Below are positions 43,095 through 51,310 of a stretch of 64,000 nucleotides of DNA, in pieces. Source of the DNA: Rhodococcus sp. KBS0724 (GTDB taxonomy: Bacteria; Actinomycetota; Actinomycetes; Mycobacteriales; Mycobacteriaceae). The notes beneath the pieces were generated by a model. The model searched no databases. It worked only from the letters and a program-made list of their open reading frames with translations, and was not told the DNA's origin. A program made the position numbers and the translations under genes. The DNA lies in the NCBI RefSeq assembly GCF_005938745.2, contig NZ_VCBX02000001.1, forward strand, positions 2,824,001 through 2,888,000. Reading direction: 5' to 3'. The stretch's first letter is position 1, and each line of letters opens with the position of its first letter.

Positions 43095-43727
43095 ATGATG
43101 ACAACGCTGAACGTCGGCGACACGCATGCTTGGATCAATCGATTTGCCGCCCAGGCCGAAGACCAGTTCGATGCCCTCACCGACCTCGACCGGCTCGTCG
43201 GTGACGGGGACTTCGGTATGAATCTGCGCTCCGGTCTGCGCGGCGCGGTGCGCCGGATCGACCTGGATCCGCCGTCTGACCCCGGTGGGATATTCGCTCG
43301 CGTGTCCGACGCTTTTCTCGACACCGGCGGCACTAGCGGACCACTGCTCGGGCTGTGGTTCGGCAGGATCGGAGCGATAACCGGAGATGCCGTCACCGCA
43401 GAAGATTTTGCGTCTGCTCTGACGGCGGCGACCTCGGCGGTTCAGCGCTTGGGCAATGCGCAGGTGGGTCACAAGACAATGGTCGATGCCATGGTTCCAG
43501 CCGCTGACGCGTTGTCGGATGCCGCAGCCTCCGGATCGACCGTCTTTGCTGCGCTGGACGCTGCCGCCGGCGCGGCGCGGCGCGGGGCAAAGTCGACGCG
43601 CTCGATGCTTGCGCGGCGTGGACGCGCTACGTACGTGGGTGAACATGCCCGTGGTGTCGAAGATCCGGGTGCAGCCGCGATCGCGATGTTCTTTTCTGCG
43701 GCGCAGCGGGAAGGTGATCCGGCGTGA
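43095..43727 (+). CDS. dhaL: Dihydroxyacetone kinase family, DhaL subunit
   Basis: Nucleotide-binding subunit of 210 residues. The metal-binding Asp cluster is in LVGDGDFGMNLRSG. TGGTSGPLLGLWFGRIG and GHKTMVDAMVPAADAL are family blocks, and GAKSTRSMLARRGRATYVGEHARGVEDPGAAA closes the helical barrel. It phosphorylates the substrate held by DhaK. ATG 43095 (or 43098) follows AAGAG, 29 bases after dhaK, the largest gap inside the operon. It overlaps BKACE 2 by four bases. Confidence 0.88.
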   Translation: MMTTLNVGDTHAWINRFAAQAEDQFDALTDLDRLVGDGDFGMNLRSGLRGAVRRIDLDPPSDPGGIFARVSDAFLDTGGTSGPLLGLWFGRIGAITGDAVTAEDFASALTAATSAVQRLGNAQVGHKTMVDAMVPAADALSDAAASGSTVFAALDAAAGAARRGAKSTRSMLARRGRATYVGEHARGVEDPGAAAIAMFFSAAQREGDPA

Positions 43728-44617
43728 ACGATCTCAGGGACAAGGTGATTGTGACGGTTGCCCCCACAGGCGGCTTCCTCACAGCGGCGGACAACCCACA
43801 TATCCCGACACAGCCCCAGCAGATTGCCGCGGATGTTGCGAGATGTCACAGCGCCGGCGCGAGTGTGGCGGCGCTGCACGCACGCAGACCGGACGATCAA
43901 GCGACGTGCGACGCTGCCATCTATCGCCATATGAACACGCTGGTCCGTGAACGTTGCGACATCGTGCTGAACAACTCGACCGGTGGTGGCGTCAACGGTG
44001 ACATGGTGCGTACCCGCAGCGACGGAAGTCGCGTCGTCGACTGGGACGCGAGGCTGCAGGGCCTGTACGGCGGCGCCGACACGTGCACGCTGGATGCGAT
44101 CACCGCGTATGTGATCTCTCCGGTTGGTGAGGTGCTGATGGATACGCCGCCGAGTCGCGCAGCCGAACTCGCGTCCGCCATGCGCGCGCTGGGAATCACC
44201 CCGGAGTGGGAAGCGTTCAGTCCCACCCATCTGCTGCAGGAAATCCGGGACCTCACCGCCGGATATCCGGGGCCCCACCTCGTCAACCTGGTTCTCGGTC
44301 TCGACCACACTTTTCAGAATGCGATGCCGTACTCCCCGAAGAACTTGCAGGAGATGGTGGAGTACTTGCCGGAGAATTCCGTCTTCTCGGTGAGCATCAG
44401 TGGTAGCGATCAAATACGTGGACTCACCCATGCGCTCGTGCTCGGCGGACACGTACGGGTAGGGATCGAGGACTATCCATTTCTCGAGACCGGCGAGCCG
44501 GCCGAGAACGTCCGGTTGGTGGAAAACATCGTCGGGATCGTCGAGAGTCTCGGATTGCAACCGGCGACCCCGGACGAAGCCAGGGCCATACTCGGATTGG
44601 ACCGCACTGATGGATAG
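43724..44617 (+). CDS. BKACE-family protein 2 (DUF849), first zinc His missing
   Basis: Second BKACE-family protein, 297 residues. The N-terminal VIVTVAPTGGFLTAADNPHIPTQPQQIAADVARCHSAGAS is typical. Where active members have HxH, this one reads AALHARRPDD, keeping only H52 while the first His is A50. The Glu ligand is present in GGHVRVGIEDY (E249). This complements BKACE 1, which has both His but no Glu. Either the two work as a pair or both have moved to new chemistry. GTG start overlaps DhaL by four bases; the end overlaps the dehydratase by eight. Confidence 0.85.
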   Translation: MNDLRDKVIVTVAPTGGFLTAADNPHIPTQPQQIAADVARCHSAGASVAALHARRPDDQATCDAAIYRHMNTLVRERCDIVLNNSTGGGVNGDMVRTRSDGSRVVDWDARLQGLYGGADTCTLDAITAYVISPVGEVLMDTPPSRAAELASAMRALGITPEWEAFSPTHLLQEIRDLTAGYPGPHLVNLVLGLDHTFQNAMPYSPKNLQEMVEYLPENSVFSVSISGSDQIRGLTHALVLGGHVRVGIEDYPFLETGEPAENVRLVENIVGIVESLGLQPATPDEARAILGLDRTDG

Positions 44618-46325
44618 AACACTACGATCACAGGATTGGTTCGGTGGCAACGATCTCAATGCCTTCATCCACAGATCGTGGATGAAAAACCAGGGCATCC
44701 CCGACCGAATGTTCGACGGACGTCCGGTTATCGGAATCTGCAACACCTATTCAGAACTCACTCCGTGTAACGCCCATTTCCGGGACTTGGCCGAGCAGGT
44801 TCGCCTGGGAATCATCGAAGCTGGAGGATTCCCCGTCGAGTTTCCGGTGATGTCGCTGGGAGAGACAATCATTCGACCGACGACGATGCTGTACCGCAAC
44901 CTCGTGAGCATGGATGTGGAGGAGTCGATTCGGGCAAACCCTGTCGACGGCGTCGTATTACTCTGCGGCTGTGACAAGACCACTCCGGCGCTGGTGATGG
45001 GCGCCGCGAGTTGCGACCTTCCGACCATTGTCGTCTCCGGCGGGCCCATGCTCAACGGCCGTCATCAGGGTAAAACTGTGGGATCGGGGACGTCGGTATT
45101 CGAGATGAGTGAAGCCGTTCGAGCCGGTTGCATGAGCGAATGTGAGTTCAGGGCAGCCGAATCGGCGATGTCGCGGTCGCCGGGCCATTGCAACACGATG
45201 GGTACCGCCTCGACGATGGCATCGATCGTGGAGGCGCTGGGTCTCACTCTTCCGGGAAATGCGGCGATTCCCGCGGTGGACTCACGGCGGCGAGTCCTGG
45301 CGCGAGACAGCGGGGTTCGGATCGTGGAGATGGTGGCCGAGAATCTTACGATGTCCGCGGTGGTGGACCGACGGTCGCTGGAGAACGCGATCAGAGTCAA
45401 CACGGCCATCGGTGGTTCCACCAACGCTGTGGTGCACTTACTTGCCATCGCGGGAAGGCTGGAGATACCACTGGAACTCGCTGACTTCGGTGAGCAGAGC
45501 CGAGACGTTCCGCTACTGGTCAACCTCATGCCTTCTGGCACATTCCTGATGGAAGACTTCTTCTACGCCGGCGGCCTGCCTGCAGTGATCGCCGAACTCG
45601 GCGACGCACTTCACCGGGATGCACTGACAGTCACCGGTAAAACGCTGGGCGAGAACAATTCCGGTGAAGTGGTGTGGGACTCTGACGTCATCCGCAGCAC
45701 GGAAACTCCGCTGCGTGAGCAGGCGGGAATCGCAGTGCTGACGGGGAATCTCGCACCGAACGGTGCCGTGATCAAGCCGTCCGCCGCGTCACCTGAGTTG
45801 CTGAGTCATGTGGGGCGTGCAGTCGTCTTTCACGGAATGGACGACTTCACTGCACGTATCGACTCACCGGATCTCGACATCGAAGCTGATGACGTCATCG
45901 TTCTCACGGGTGCGGGACCGAAGGGATTCCCCGGGATGCCCGAGGTGGGTAACCTGCCGCTTCCACGGAAACTGCTGGAGCAGGGCGTACGAGACATGGT
46001 GAGGATCTCCGACGCGCGAATGAGTGGAACTGCATTCGGTGCCGTGGTGTTGCACGTTGCGCCGGAGGCGGCCGCGGGTGGACCGCTTGGCGCCGTCCGA
46101 GACGGTGACATGATCGAACTGGATGTTCAGCGTGGCGTGCTGCGCCTTCTCGTCGACGACGAGGAGTTGGCGCAGCGACTTCTGGCGTTGCCGCTGCCCG
46201 CGGCGAAGTTCACGAGTGGGTATCAGCGACTGTTCGTCGATCATGTGATGCAGGCTGACAGGGGAGTAGATTTCGACTTCCTCGTGGGGAAACGCGGAAC
46301 GGAGGTCCATGGTGACAATCACTGA
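44610..46325 (+). CDS. IlvD/Edd-family dehydratase, probably sugar-acid (aldonate) dehydratase
   Basis: Iron-sulfur dehydratase of 571 residues. The cluster Cys are in NTYSELTPCNAHF, LLCGCDKTTPA and SPGHCNTMGTAST. RSWMKNQGIPDRMFDGRPVIGI at the N-terminus is typical of the pentonate/hexonate dehydratases such as L-arabinonate dehydratase rather than of IlvD of valine synthesis. It would convert an aldonate to a 2-keto-3-deoxy acid. Context supports this: transporter, two SDRs and an MBL hydrolase that could open a lactone. It overlaps BKACE 2 by eight and the SDR by 17 bases. Confidence 0.88.
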   Translation: MDRTLRSQDWFGGNDLNAFIHRSWMKNQGIPDRMFDGRPVIGICNTYSELTPCNAHFRDLAEQVRLGIIEAGGFPVEFPVMSLGETIIRPTTMLYRNLVSMDVEESIRANPVDGVVLLCGCDKTTPALVMGAASCDLPTIVVSGGPMLNGRHQGKTVGSGTSVFEMSEAVRAGCMSECEFRAAESAMSRSPGHCNTMGTASTMASIVEALGLTLPGNAAIPAVDSRRRVLARDSGVRIVEMVAENLTMSAVVDRRSLENAIRVNTAIGGSTNAVVHLLAIAGRLEIPLELADFGEQSRDVPLLVNLMPSGTFLMEDFFYAGGLPAVIAELGDALHRDALTVTGKTLGENNSGEVVWDSDVIRSTETPLREQAGIAVLTGNLAPNGAVIKPSAASPELLSHVGRAVVFHGMDDFTARIDSPDLDIEADDVIVLTGAGPKGFPGMPEVGNLPLPRKLLEQGVRDMVRISDARMSGTAFGAVVLHVAPEAAAGGPLGAVRDGDMIELDVQRGVLRLLVDDEELAQRLLALPLPAAKFTSGYQRLFVDHVMQADRGVDFDFLVGKRGTEVHGDNH

Positions 46326-47091
46326 GCGGGCCGCTCGCGTTGCAACTGAGCGGGCTGGTCGGGTTGTAGTGGTGACGGGTGCGGGATCGGGGCTCGGCCG
46401 CGCCATGGCCACGGGCTTACTCGATGCCGGACACCATGTCGTGTTGGTTGGCCGGAACAGGGAGAAGCTCGAAGCGGTAGCCGAAGGGTACGAGCGTGCG
46501 AATGTGCATTCCGCGGACGTCTCGTCGGCCGACTCGGTTCGCGAACTCTTCGCTGCGGTGTCGGCAAGATTCGGCAGACTCGATGTGCTGATCAACAATG
46601 CGGGGACTTTCGGGCCCTCGGGAAGCGTGGACGAGATTGATCCGGCTGCCTGGAACGAGACCGTCGCGGCCAACCTCACCGGCGTGTTTCTCTGTGCACG
46701 GGAGGCAGTTCGGATCATGAAGACTCAAGATCCTCGAGGTGGCCGCATCATCAACAACGGTTCGCTGTCCGCGCACACGCCGAGACCGGCGAGCGCTGCT
46801 TACACGGCCACCAAACACGGCGTTTCCGGATTGACGAAGTCGATATCCCTCGACGGCCGCGAGTTCGATATCTGTTGCAGCCAAATCGATATCGGTAACG
46901 CCTCAACGGATATGACTGCGGGTGTCAGCCACTCGGCCAGGCAGGCTGACGGTACAACGAAGCCCGAACCGACTTTCGATCCGCGTCATGTGGCCGATAC
47001 CGTTGTGCAGCTGATAGATCTGCCGTTGGATGTCAACATTCCGACGTTGACCATCATGGCCAACCGCATGCCGTACGTCGGACGTGGCTGA
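46309..47091 (+). CDS. Short-chain dehydrogenase/reductase (second of two)
   Basis: SDR of 260 residues: VVVTGAGSGLGRAMATGLL cofactor motif, NNAGTFGPSG, catalytic Ser in IINNGSLSAHTPRPASAAYTATKHG with Tyr and Lys. The C-terminal NRMPYVGRG lacks the GGxxxxG ending of the first SDR and resembles oxidoreductases for beta-hydroxy acids. It is the last gene of the operon and meets the IclR gene convergently with a four-base gap. It may act on the product of the dehydratase or on a beta-hydroxy acid feeding the BKACE step. Confidence 0.85.
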   Translation: MVTITERAARVATERAGRVVVVTGAGSGLGRAMATGLLDAGHHVVLVGRNREKLEAVAEGYERANVHSADVSSADSVRELFAAVSARFGRLDVLINNAGTFGPSGSVDEIDPAAWNETVAANLTGVFLCAREAVRIMKTQDPRGGRIINNGSLSAHTPRPASAAYTATKHGVSGLTKSISLDGREFDICCSQIDIGNASTDMTAGVSHSARQADGTTKPEPTFDPRHVADTVVQLIDLPLDVNIPTLTIMANRMPYVGRG

Positions 47092-47095
47092 GACT

Positions 47096-47881
47096 TCAGC
47101 GTCGCTGCAGCACCGGCCGGACAACGGACTGTGCGTTCGACAGGTCACGTGAGATAGCGATTGCAGTGGTTCGCACGGCCGCATCGATCCGGGTCAGATT
47201 GATGCGGCCGGCCATTCCGGAGATGGAGATGGCGCCGAGAACGTCCTCGTCGGGACCGAAGATAGGCGCAGCTGCGCCGACAATTCGAGGAAGGGCTTCT
47301 TGGCGGTCGAAGGCAACGCCTCGCTTTCGGACCCGATCCAGTTCGCTGTGGAAGAGTTCGGGATCTGTGATGGTGTTCTCGGTGTGTGCTTTCAGGATGT
47401 CGGGAATCGCGACGTCGGCTAGGTCGGTGAACGCCAATATTGCTTTGCCGGAACAACTTGCGTGTGCCGGCCATCGACCCCCGATCTGTTGTGGAAGGCG
47501 TGGACCGTCGTCGCCGCGGAAGACATCCAGGTACACCACGTCGAAACCGTCCAGGACTGCGAGGCCGACATTGTGCCCGGTTGCTTCACGAAGGGCCGAG
47601 AGGTGCCGCCGCGCTGCTTCACGGAGGTTGCGCTGCCGTGGAACGGATTCACCGATCTCGAACAGCAGCAGGCCGAGTCGGTAGTTGGTACCTTGTCGTT
47701 CGAGCAACCCGACGCGGACAAGATCGTCGACCATTCGATACACGGTCGTTTTTGCCATGCCGGTACGACGGACCAGCGCTGCAGCGCTGAGAACGCCTGA
47801 GCTGTCACGGAATGTCTTCAAGATCTCGGTGGATCGACCGATCGCTGAAATCTCGCCATCGGTCCGATGAATGGGACTCAC
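47096..47881 (-). CDS. IclR family transcriptional regulator
   Basis: Regulator of 261 residues. The winged helix-turn-helix is near residues 20-80 (LSAAALVRRTGMAKTTVYRMVDDLVRVGLLERQGTNYRLG), then an effector domain with HNVGLAVLDGFDVVYLDVF, HASCSGKAILAF and VGAAAPIFGPDEDVLGAISISGM. The GTG start at 47881 has a poor ribosome site. It is convergent with the catabolic operon. The palindromic element found upstream of the transporter, operon and MBL hydrolase is its probable target; no copy is seen in its own upstream region. Confidence 0.9.
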   Translation of the reverse strand: MSPIHRTDGEISAIGRSTEILKTFRDSSGVLSAAALVRRTGMAKTTVYRMVDDLVRVGLLERQGTNYRLGLLLFEIGESVPRQRNLREAARRHLSALREATGHNVGLAVLDGFDVVYLDVFRGDDGPRLPQQIGGRWPAHASCSGKAILAFTDLADVAIPDILKAHTENTITDPELFHSELDRVRKRGVAFDRQEALPRIVGAAAPIFGPDEDVLGAISISGMAGRINLTRIDAAVRTTAIAISRDLSNAQSVVRPVLQRR

Positions 47882-47956
47882 TCTGAGTATTCTGTCCGCC
47901 TGGCGACGGATTGTCGAGCGGCTGATGGACAGACGAAAGCAACAGTGAGAGGCGCG

Positions 47957-48460
47957 CTACCCGAAGACTTTTTCGAAACAGTTCGAAAACGGCATTACTT
48001 CGTAAGGAGAGAAGATCGGTATCCGCGAATATCCGCTCTTTTCATACAATCTGACTGCGTCGGGTTGACGGTCCCCGGTCTGGAGAATCAGGCGTGGCCG
48101 CCCAGCCTTCCGGGCTGCATCCTCGACCGCGTCCAAGAGGAGAGTGGATACTCCGCATCCGCGATGTGTGGGGCTGACGTACATCCGCTTCAATTCCAGA
48201 TCCGCGCCGTTCCAACGAAGTGTGGCATGACCCACCGCTTGTGGTTCGACGGTTTCGCTGTCACTGGCGTACACCACCACAGTCAGGTGAACTGATTGTG
48301 GGTCAACCGAATTTGCAGCGGCACGGTCGACGTCGGATACGCGATCGGAGTACCGCGGTCCCACTTCGGCAGCCATTGCGCCGCGTAGTTCCTCGGCATC
48401 AGGATCGGACCACGGCACCTCGCGAATATGCAGGGACGAAGTCTCGATGTCTTGTGTCAT
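47957..48460 (-). CDS. GNAT family N-acetyltransferase
   Basis: Protein of 167 residues. The acetyl-CoA loop is RMYVSPTHRGCGVSTLLLDAVEDAARKAG, and AVRLYEKSGYSRIP is motif B. An N-terminal EVGPRYSDRVSDVD region is variable. The acceptor is unknown. It lies between the IclR gene and the MBL hydrolase but on the minus strand. It is probably not part of the pathway, although a role in resistance to a toxic intermediate is possible. ATG start; few clues to regulation. Confidence 0.82.
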   Translation of the reverse strand: MTQDIETSSLHIREVPWSDPDAEELRGAMAAEVGPRYSDRVSDVDRAAANSVDPQSVHLTVVVYASDSETVEPQAVGHATLRWNGADLELKRMYVSPTHRGCGVSTLLLDAVEDAARKAGRPRLILQTGDRQPDAVRLYEKSGYSRIPIFSPYEVMPFSNCFEKVFG

Positions 48461-48844
48461 ACGTGGTGTCCATCCGAAAATTTACGGCAGGTGCGAGTTC
48501 GAACATCCTGACGCAGGGGTGTGGTCAGTTCGACACGAATAGTATCCACAAGTGAAACTCTGCGGCGGCCGGACGCCCGGAGGCTGAGGTCCCGGTGCCT
48601 ACCTGAGGAAGATGGGACTGGCGAGAATTGACAGCTCGATGACCGATGAATCCTGGAATCGGACCGAAGCGGATCCATTCGGATCCGAACGATTGCAACT
48701 CGTCTCGCATGAGCGTGTGCCCGTGTGATGGGGAATAGGTCCGATGATCGGGAATTGATGGTTGAGGCCGCAGTGGTGTGCGGTCAGTATTTTGTACGGT
48801 GCGCATTACACTGATGTGCCCGAGTGAATCGAAGGGCAAGGCGG
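48461..48844. promoter_or_regulatory. Intergenic region upstream of MBL hydrolase, with regulon element C
   Basis: No gene is supported in this 384-bp gap between divergent genes. At 48741-48762 is CCGAT-G-ATCGG followed by GGAATT, matching the core of elements A and B. A GGATCC-containing repeat near 48670-48690 has no clear role. The hydrolase promoter is probably just after element C. Confidence 0.55.
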
Positions 48845-49780
48845 ATGAGCTTCGGCATCGACATCGGATCAGCGCACGTAACACAACTGACAGAATTGGC
48901 GTACTGGCCGTTTCCGGCGCGCGATCTGTTTCCGATGATCAGCGAGGCGGAAATCGACGCTGCGTCCGGTCTTTTGGCGGAGCCTTTCGTGGACAGGCGC
49001 AGTGGGGATCTCGTGCTCGCGATCCACACCTACGTCGTGGAAATCGGTGGTAAGACGATTGTTGTGGACACCGGAAACGGCAACGACAAGAATCGGCCGA
49101 ATCTATTGCCGCACCACATGTTCGATACCGATTACCTCACGCGTTTTGCGGCCACCGGAATCGACGTCGACACTGTCGATCTTGTCATCAGCACCCACCT
49201 GCACCCCGATCACTGCGGTTGGAACACCACACTCGACTCGGGTGTATGGAAACCGACATTCCCAGGTGCCACATACGTTTTCGGACGCATCGAACTCGAA
49301 GGACTCCAGCAGCTCGCCGCATCAGGTGCTGACGACGGGGTGGTCTCCGACCTGGTGAAGACCTTCGAGGACAGCGTTCGTCCGGTACTCGACGCGGCGG
49401 CATGGGTGGCCGTCGACGACGGCCATATTCTGGTGGAGCACGAAGAGACGACGGTTGTGGTGCGGGTTGCGCCGGGGCATACCGGTGGTCATCTCACGGT
49501 GGAGATCCTGACTCCCGATGGCGGCGCGGTCATCTCGGGTGATGTCATTCACCATCCCATCCAGTTTCTGTACCCGGACCTCTGCCAAGCCGGCGACGCT
49601 GATCCAGCTGTGTCGTTGCGTACCCGCACCGGGTTGGTCGATCGGTGTGCGCGCGAAGGAATCCTGCTGCTACCAGCGCACTTTCCGCTCGATGAACCGA
49701 TCGTAGTCGGATTCAACGCAATCGGAGTGCCCGAGGCAGCGTCTGTTCTTGCTGTGAGGGAACCTGCAGACGGCGTATGA
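48845..49780 (+). CDS. Metallo-beta-lactamase-fold hydrolase, possible lactonase
   Basis: Protein of 311 residues. The dinuclear metal motif is STHLHPDHCGWN (HxHxDH), with later His in APGHTGGH and a C-terminal PAHFPLDEP. VVEIGGKTIVVDTGNGNDKNRP is the fold's N-terminal strand pair, and the layout resembles AHL lactonase-like hydrolases. Because the upstream region carries regulon element C, it is likely part of the catabolic locus and could hydrolyse a sugar lactone. The start is ATG 48845, after AAGGCGG; a GTG at 48824 is less likely. Confidence 0.85.
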   Translation: MSFGIDIGSAHVTQLTELAYWPFPARDLFPMISEAEIDAASGLLAEPFVDRRSGDLVLAIHTYVVEIGGKTIVVDTGNGNDKNRPNLLPHHMFDTDYLTRFAATGIDVDTVDLVISTHLHPDHCGWNTTLDSGVWKPTFPGATYVFGRIELEGLQQLAASGADDGVVSDLVKTFEDSVRPVLDAAAWVAVDDGHILVEHEETTVVVRVAPGHTGGHLTVEILTPDGGAVISGDVIHHPIQFLYPDLCQAGDADPAVSLRTRTGLVDRCAREGILLLPAHFPLDEPIVVGFNAIGVPEAASVLAVREPADGV

Positions 49781-49875
49781 CGGCAGCGTTGACGTCGGTT
49801 TTTCCGGTTCGGACCGGGTACTGCTGCGCCAGCAGCTACGGTGAAGAGACACTGTGCCGAGGTCAGGAGTCCGTC

Positions 49876-50205
49876 GTGCCCAAGTTGGAGATCAAGCGGA
49901 AATCCGAGCTGTCCCGGAAAGAGGTCTCCGAGCGGCTCATTGCGCTCGGACATGCCCTTGCGAGCGGTTCGGAGGTGGAGCTGGGCTCGGAGGGCGACTC
50001 TATTGAAATCGTCGTCGCCAATCGGGTCCGGTGGGAGTTCGAGATAGAGGTCGACGGAGACGAGACCGAGATCGAGATCGAGATCAGTTGGCGAGACGAT
50101 CCGTCCGGTGACACGAAGGTCGAGGAGACGCAAACGAAAGCGTCGACTCCGCCTCCGGCCAAAACTGCGCGTCGTGGCCGGCCGCGCAAGAACCCCGCCA
50201 CCTGA
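49876..50205 (+). CDS. Amphi-Trp domain protein
   Basis: Small protein of 109 residues. ELSRKEVSERLIALGHALASGSEVEL, NRVRWEFEIEVDGDETEIEIEISW is the amphi-Trp pattern, a short alpha/beta domain of unknown function seen in actinobacteria and archaea. A Thr/Pro/Lys-rich tail ends in RRGRPRKNP, an AT-hook-like basic motif that could bind DNA. The GTG at 49876 after AGGAG is chosen; an upstream extension of 33 residues looks non-coding. Confidence 0.8.
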   Translation: MPKLEIKRKSELSRKEVSERLIALGHALASGSEVELGSEGDSIEIVVANRVRWEFEIEVDGDETEIEIEISWRDDPSGDTKVEETQTKASTPPPAKTARRGRPRKNPAT

Positions 50206-50223
50206 TCGGCATGCAGCGCCAGG

Positions 50224-50259
50224 CGAACCGCTAGCCGACCGGGCTCCGTCAGCGGTTCG
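50224..50259. terminator. Inverted repeat between convergent amphi-Trp and TetR genes
   Basis: Arms CGAACCGCT and AGCGGTTCG (9 bp, perfect) enclose an 18-base loop. An alternative inner stem CTCCGTC/GACGGAG is possible. It overlaps the TetR stop codon. No T-run, so its efficiency is uncertain. Confidence 0.45.
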
Positions 50260-50929
50260 ACGGAGTCGGTTTCAGCTGGGCGTCCTTCTGGGCGTCGAGA
50301 GTTTCCTGGGACACGGGGGCTTGTAGTAGTGCTTCCCATCCGTCGATCAGGGCGCACAGCTGCGCATGGCTGGGGCGCGTGCTTTGTCTGTCGTAACCCG
50401 CCAACACCCGAAGATAACTTGTGTACACGATCTGGATGCGTTGCGCTCGAACGTCTTCGGAGAATTCGGCCAGGCTGTCGTTGAGGCTCTGATTGACGGC
50501 GGATCCACTTGTTGTCACGGTCGGGTCTGCGGTGGTGAAGACGCGACCGAGGATAGCCGTTTCCATCAGCCGATCGAGTAGCGCCACGTAGTGGTTGTCC
50601 GGGCCGATGCTGTTGGCCAAGGGCTGCACGATTGCCCACAACGCCTCGCGCGTGGTCAGATTCGCACCCTGTGAGCTTGTCCGGAGCATCATTGCTTCCC
50701 TGTCCGCGTTGATAGCGGGTAGGCGATGAGCGAATATCGCGTGAAGCAAATTTTCCTTCGAGCCGAAGTAATAGGCGATTACCGATGCATTCTGCTGGCC
50801 TGCCGCAGTGCGGATGTCGGAGACGGAGACGCCCTCGTACCCGCTGAGTGCAAAGAGTCGCTCCGCGGTTTCGATGAGTTGTACGCGTGTCTGTTCTCCC
50901 GCGCGGTATCGGCCACGTTTTGAGGTCAC
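50249..50929 (-). CDS. TetR/AcrR family transcriptional regulator
   Basis: Regulator of 226 residues. The HTH is GYEGVSVSDIRTAAGQQNASVIAYYFGSKENLLHAIFAHRLP, typical of the TetR branch with a Y-F-GSKE recognition helix end. The C-terminal part is all-helical. It is divergent from the tauD-like gene across a 380-bp region and so is a candidate regulator of it. GTG start at 50929, no ideal ribosome site. Ligand unknown. Confidence 0.87.
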   Translation of the reverse strand: MTSKRGRYRAGEQTRVQLIETAERLFALSGYEGVSVSDIRTAAGQQNASVIAYYFGSKENLLHAIFAHRLPAINADREAMMLRTSSQGANLTTREALWAIVQPLANSIGPDNHYVALLDRLMETAILGRVFTTADPTVTTSGSAVNQSLNDSLAEFSEDVRAQRIQIVYTSYLRVLAGYDRQSTRPSHAQLCALIDGWEALLQAPVSQETLDAQKDAQLKPTPSNR

Positions 50930-51310
50930 ACTCGTCGACCCTACCGGCGACTGTGTTGCTGCCTGACCCGTCAGGGGGACTTCCCGCGGCCGTCAGGGTA
51001 TCGGCTCGCCGTCAATACTTTTGCGCTGGGGGATCGAATGTGGCGGGACGGCATGAGCATTGGCGAATTCCGGTGCCCGAACATCGGAAGACCCAGTGGC
51101 GGCGGTGAAACCGATTGCGCTGCTGGGGTTGTGGGTCGTGTCAGAGGCGAGCGGCCTGGCAATGGTGACGGGTGCGCGAATATACGGGTCAACGAGCCGT
51201 TCGTCAATGCTTAAATCATCGAAATTTTAACGATGCTCAAAATAATAAAAGTTGATTACTTTGAACGCAGTCCAATTTGCACACACCCGCATACGTTTCG
51301 AGGAAGATTG
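50930..51310. promoter_or_regulatory. Regulatory region between TetR and TauD-like genes
   Basis: No gene is supported here. The last 100 bp are AT-rich compared with the surroundings and contain CATCG (51217-51221) and CGATG (51231-51235) flanking AAATTTTAA, a candidate operator. The rest is ordinary GC-rich DNA with no feature I can name. Confidence 0.4.

Noticed and set aside
44610-46325. Annotation as IlvD of branched-chain amino acid synthesis
   Set aside because: The N-terminal block and the catabolic operon context fit sugar-acid dehydratases better.
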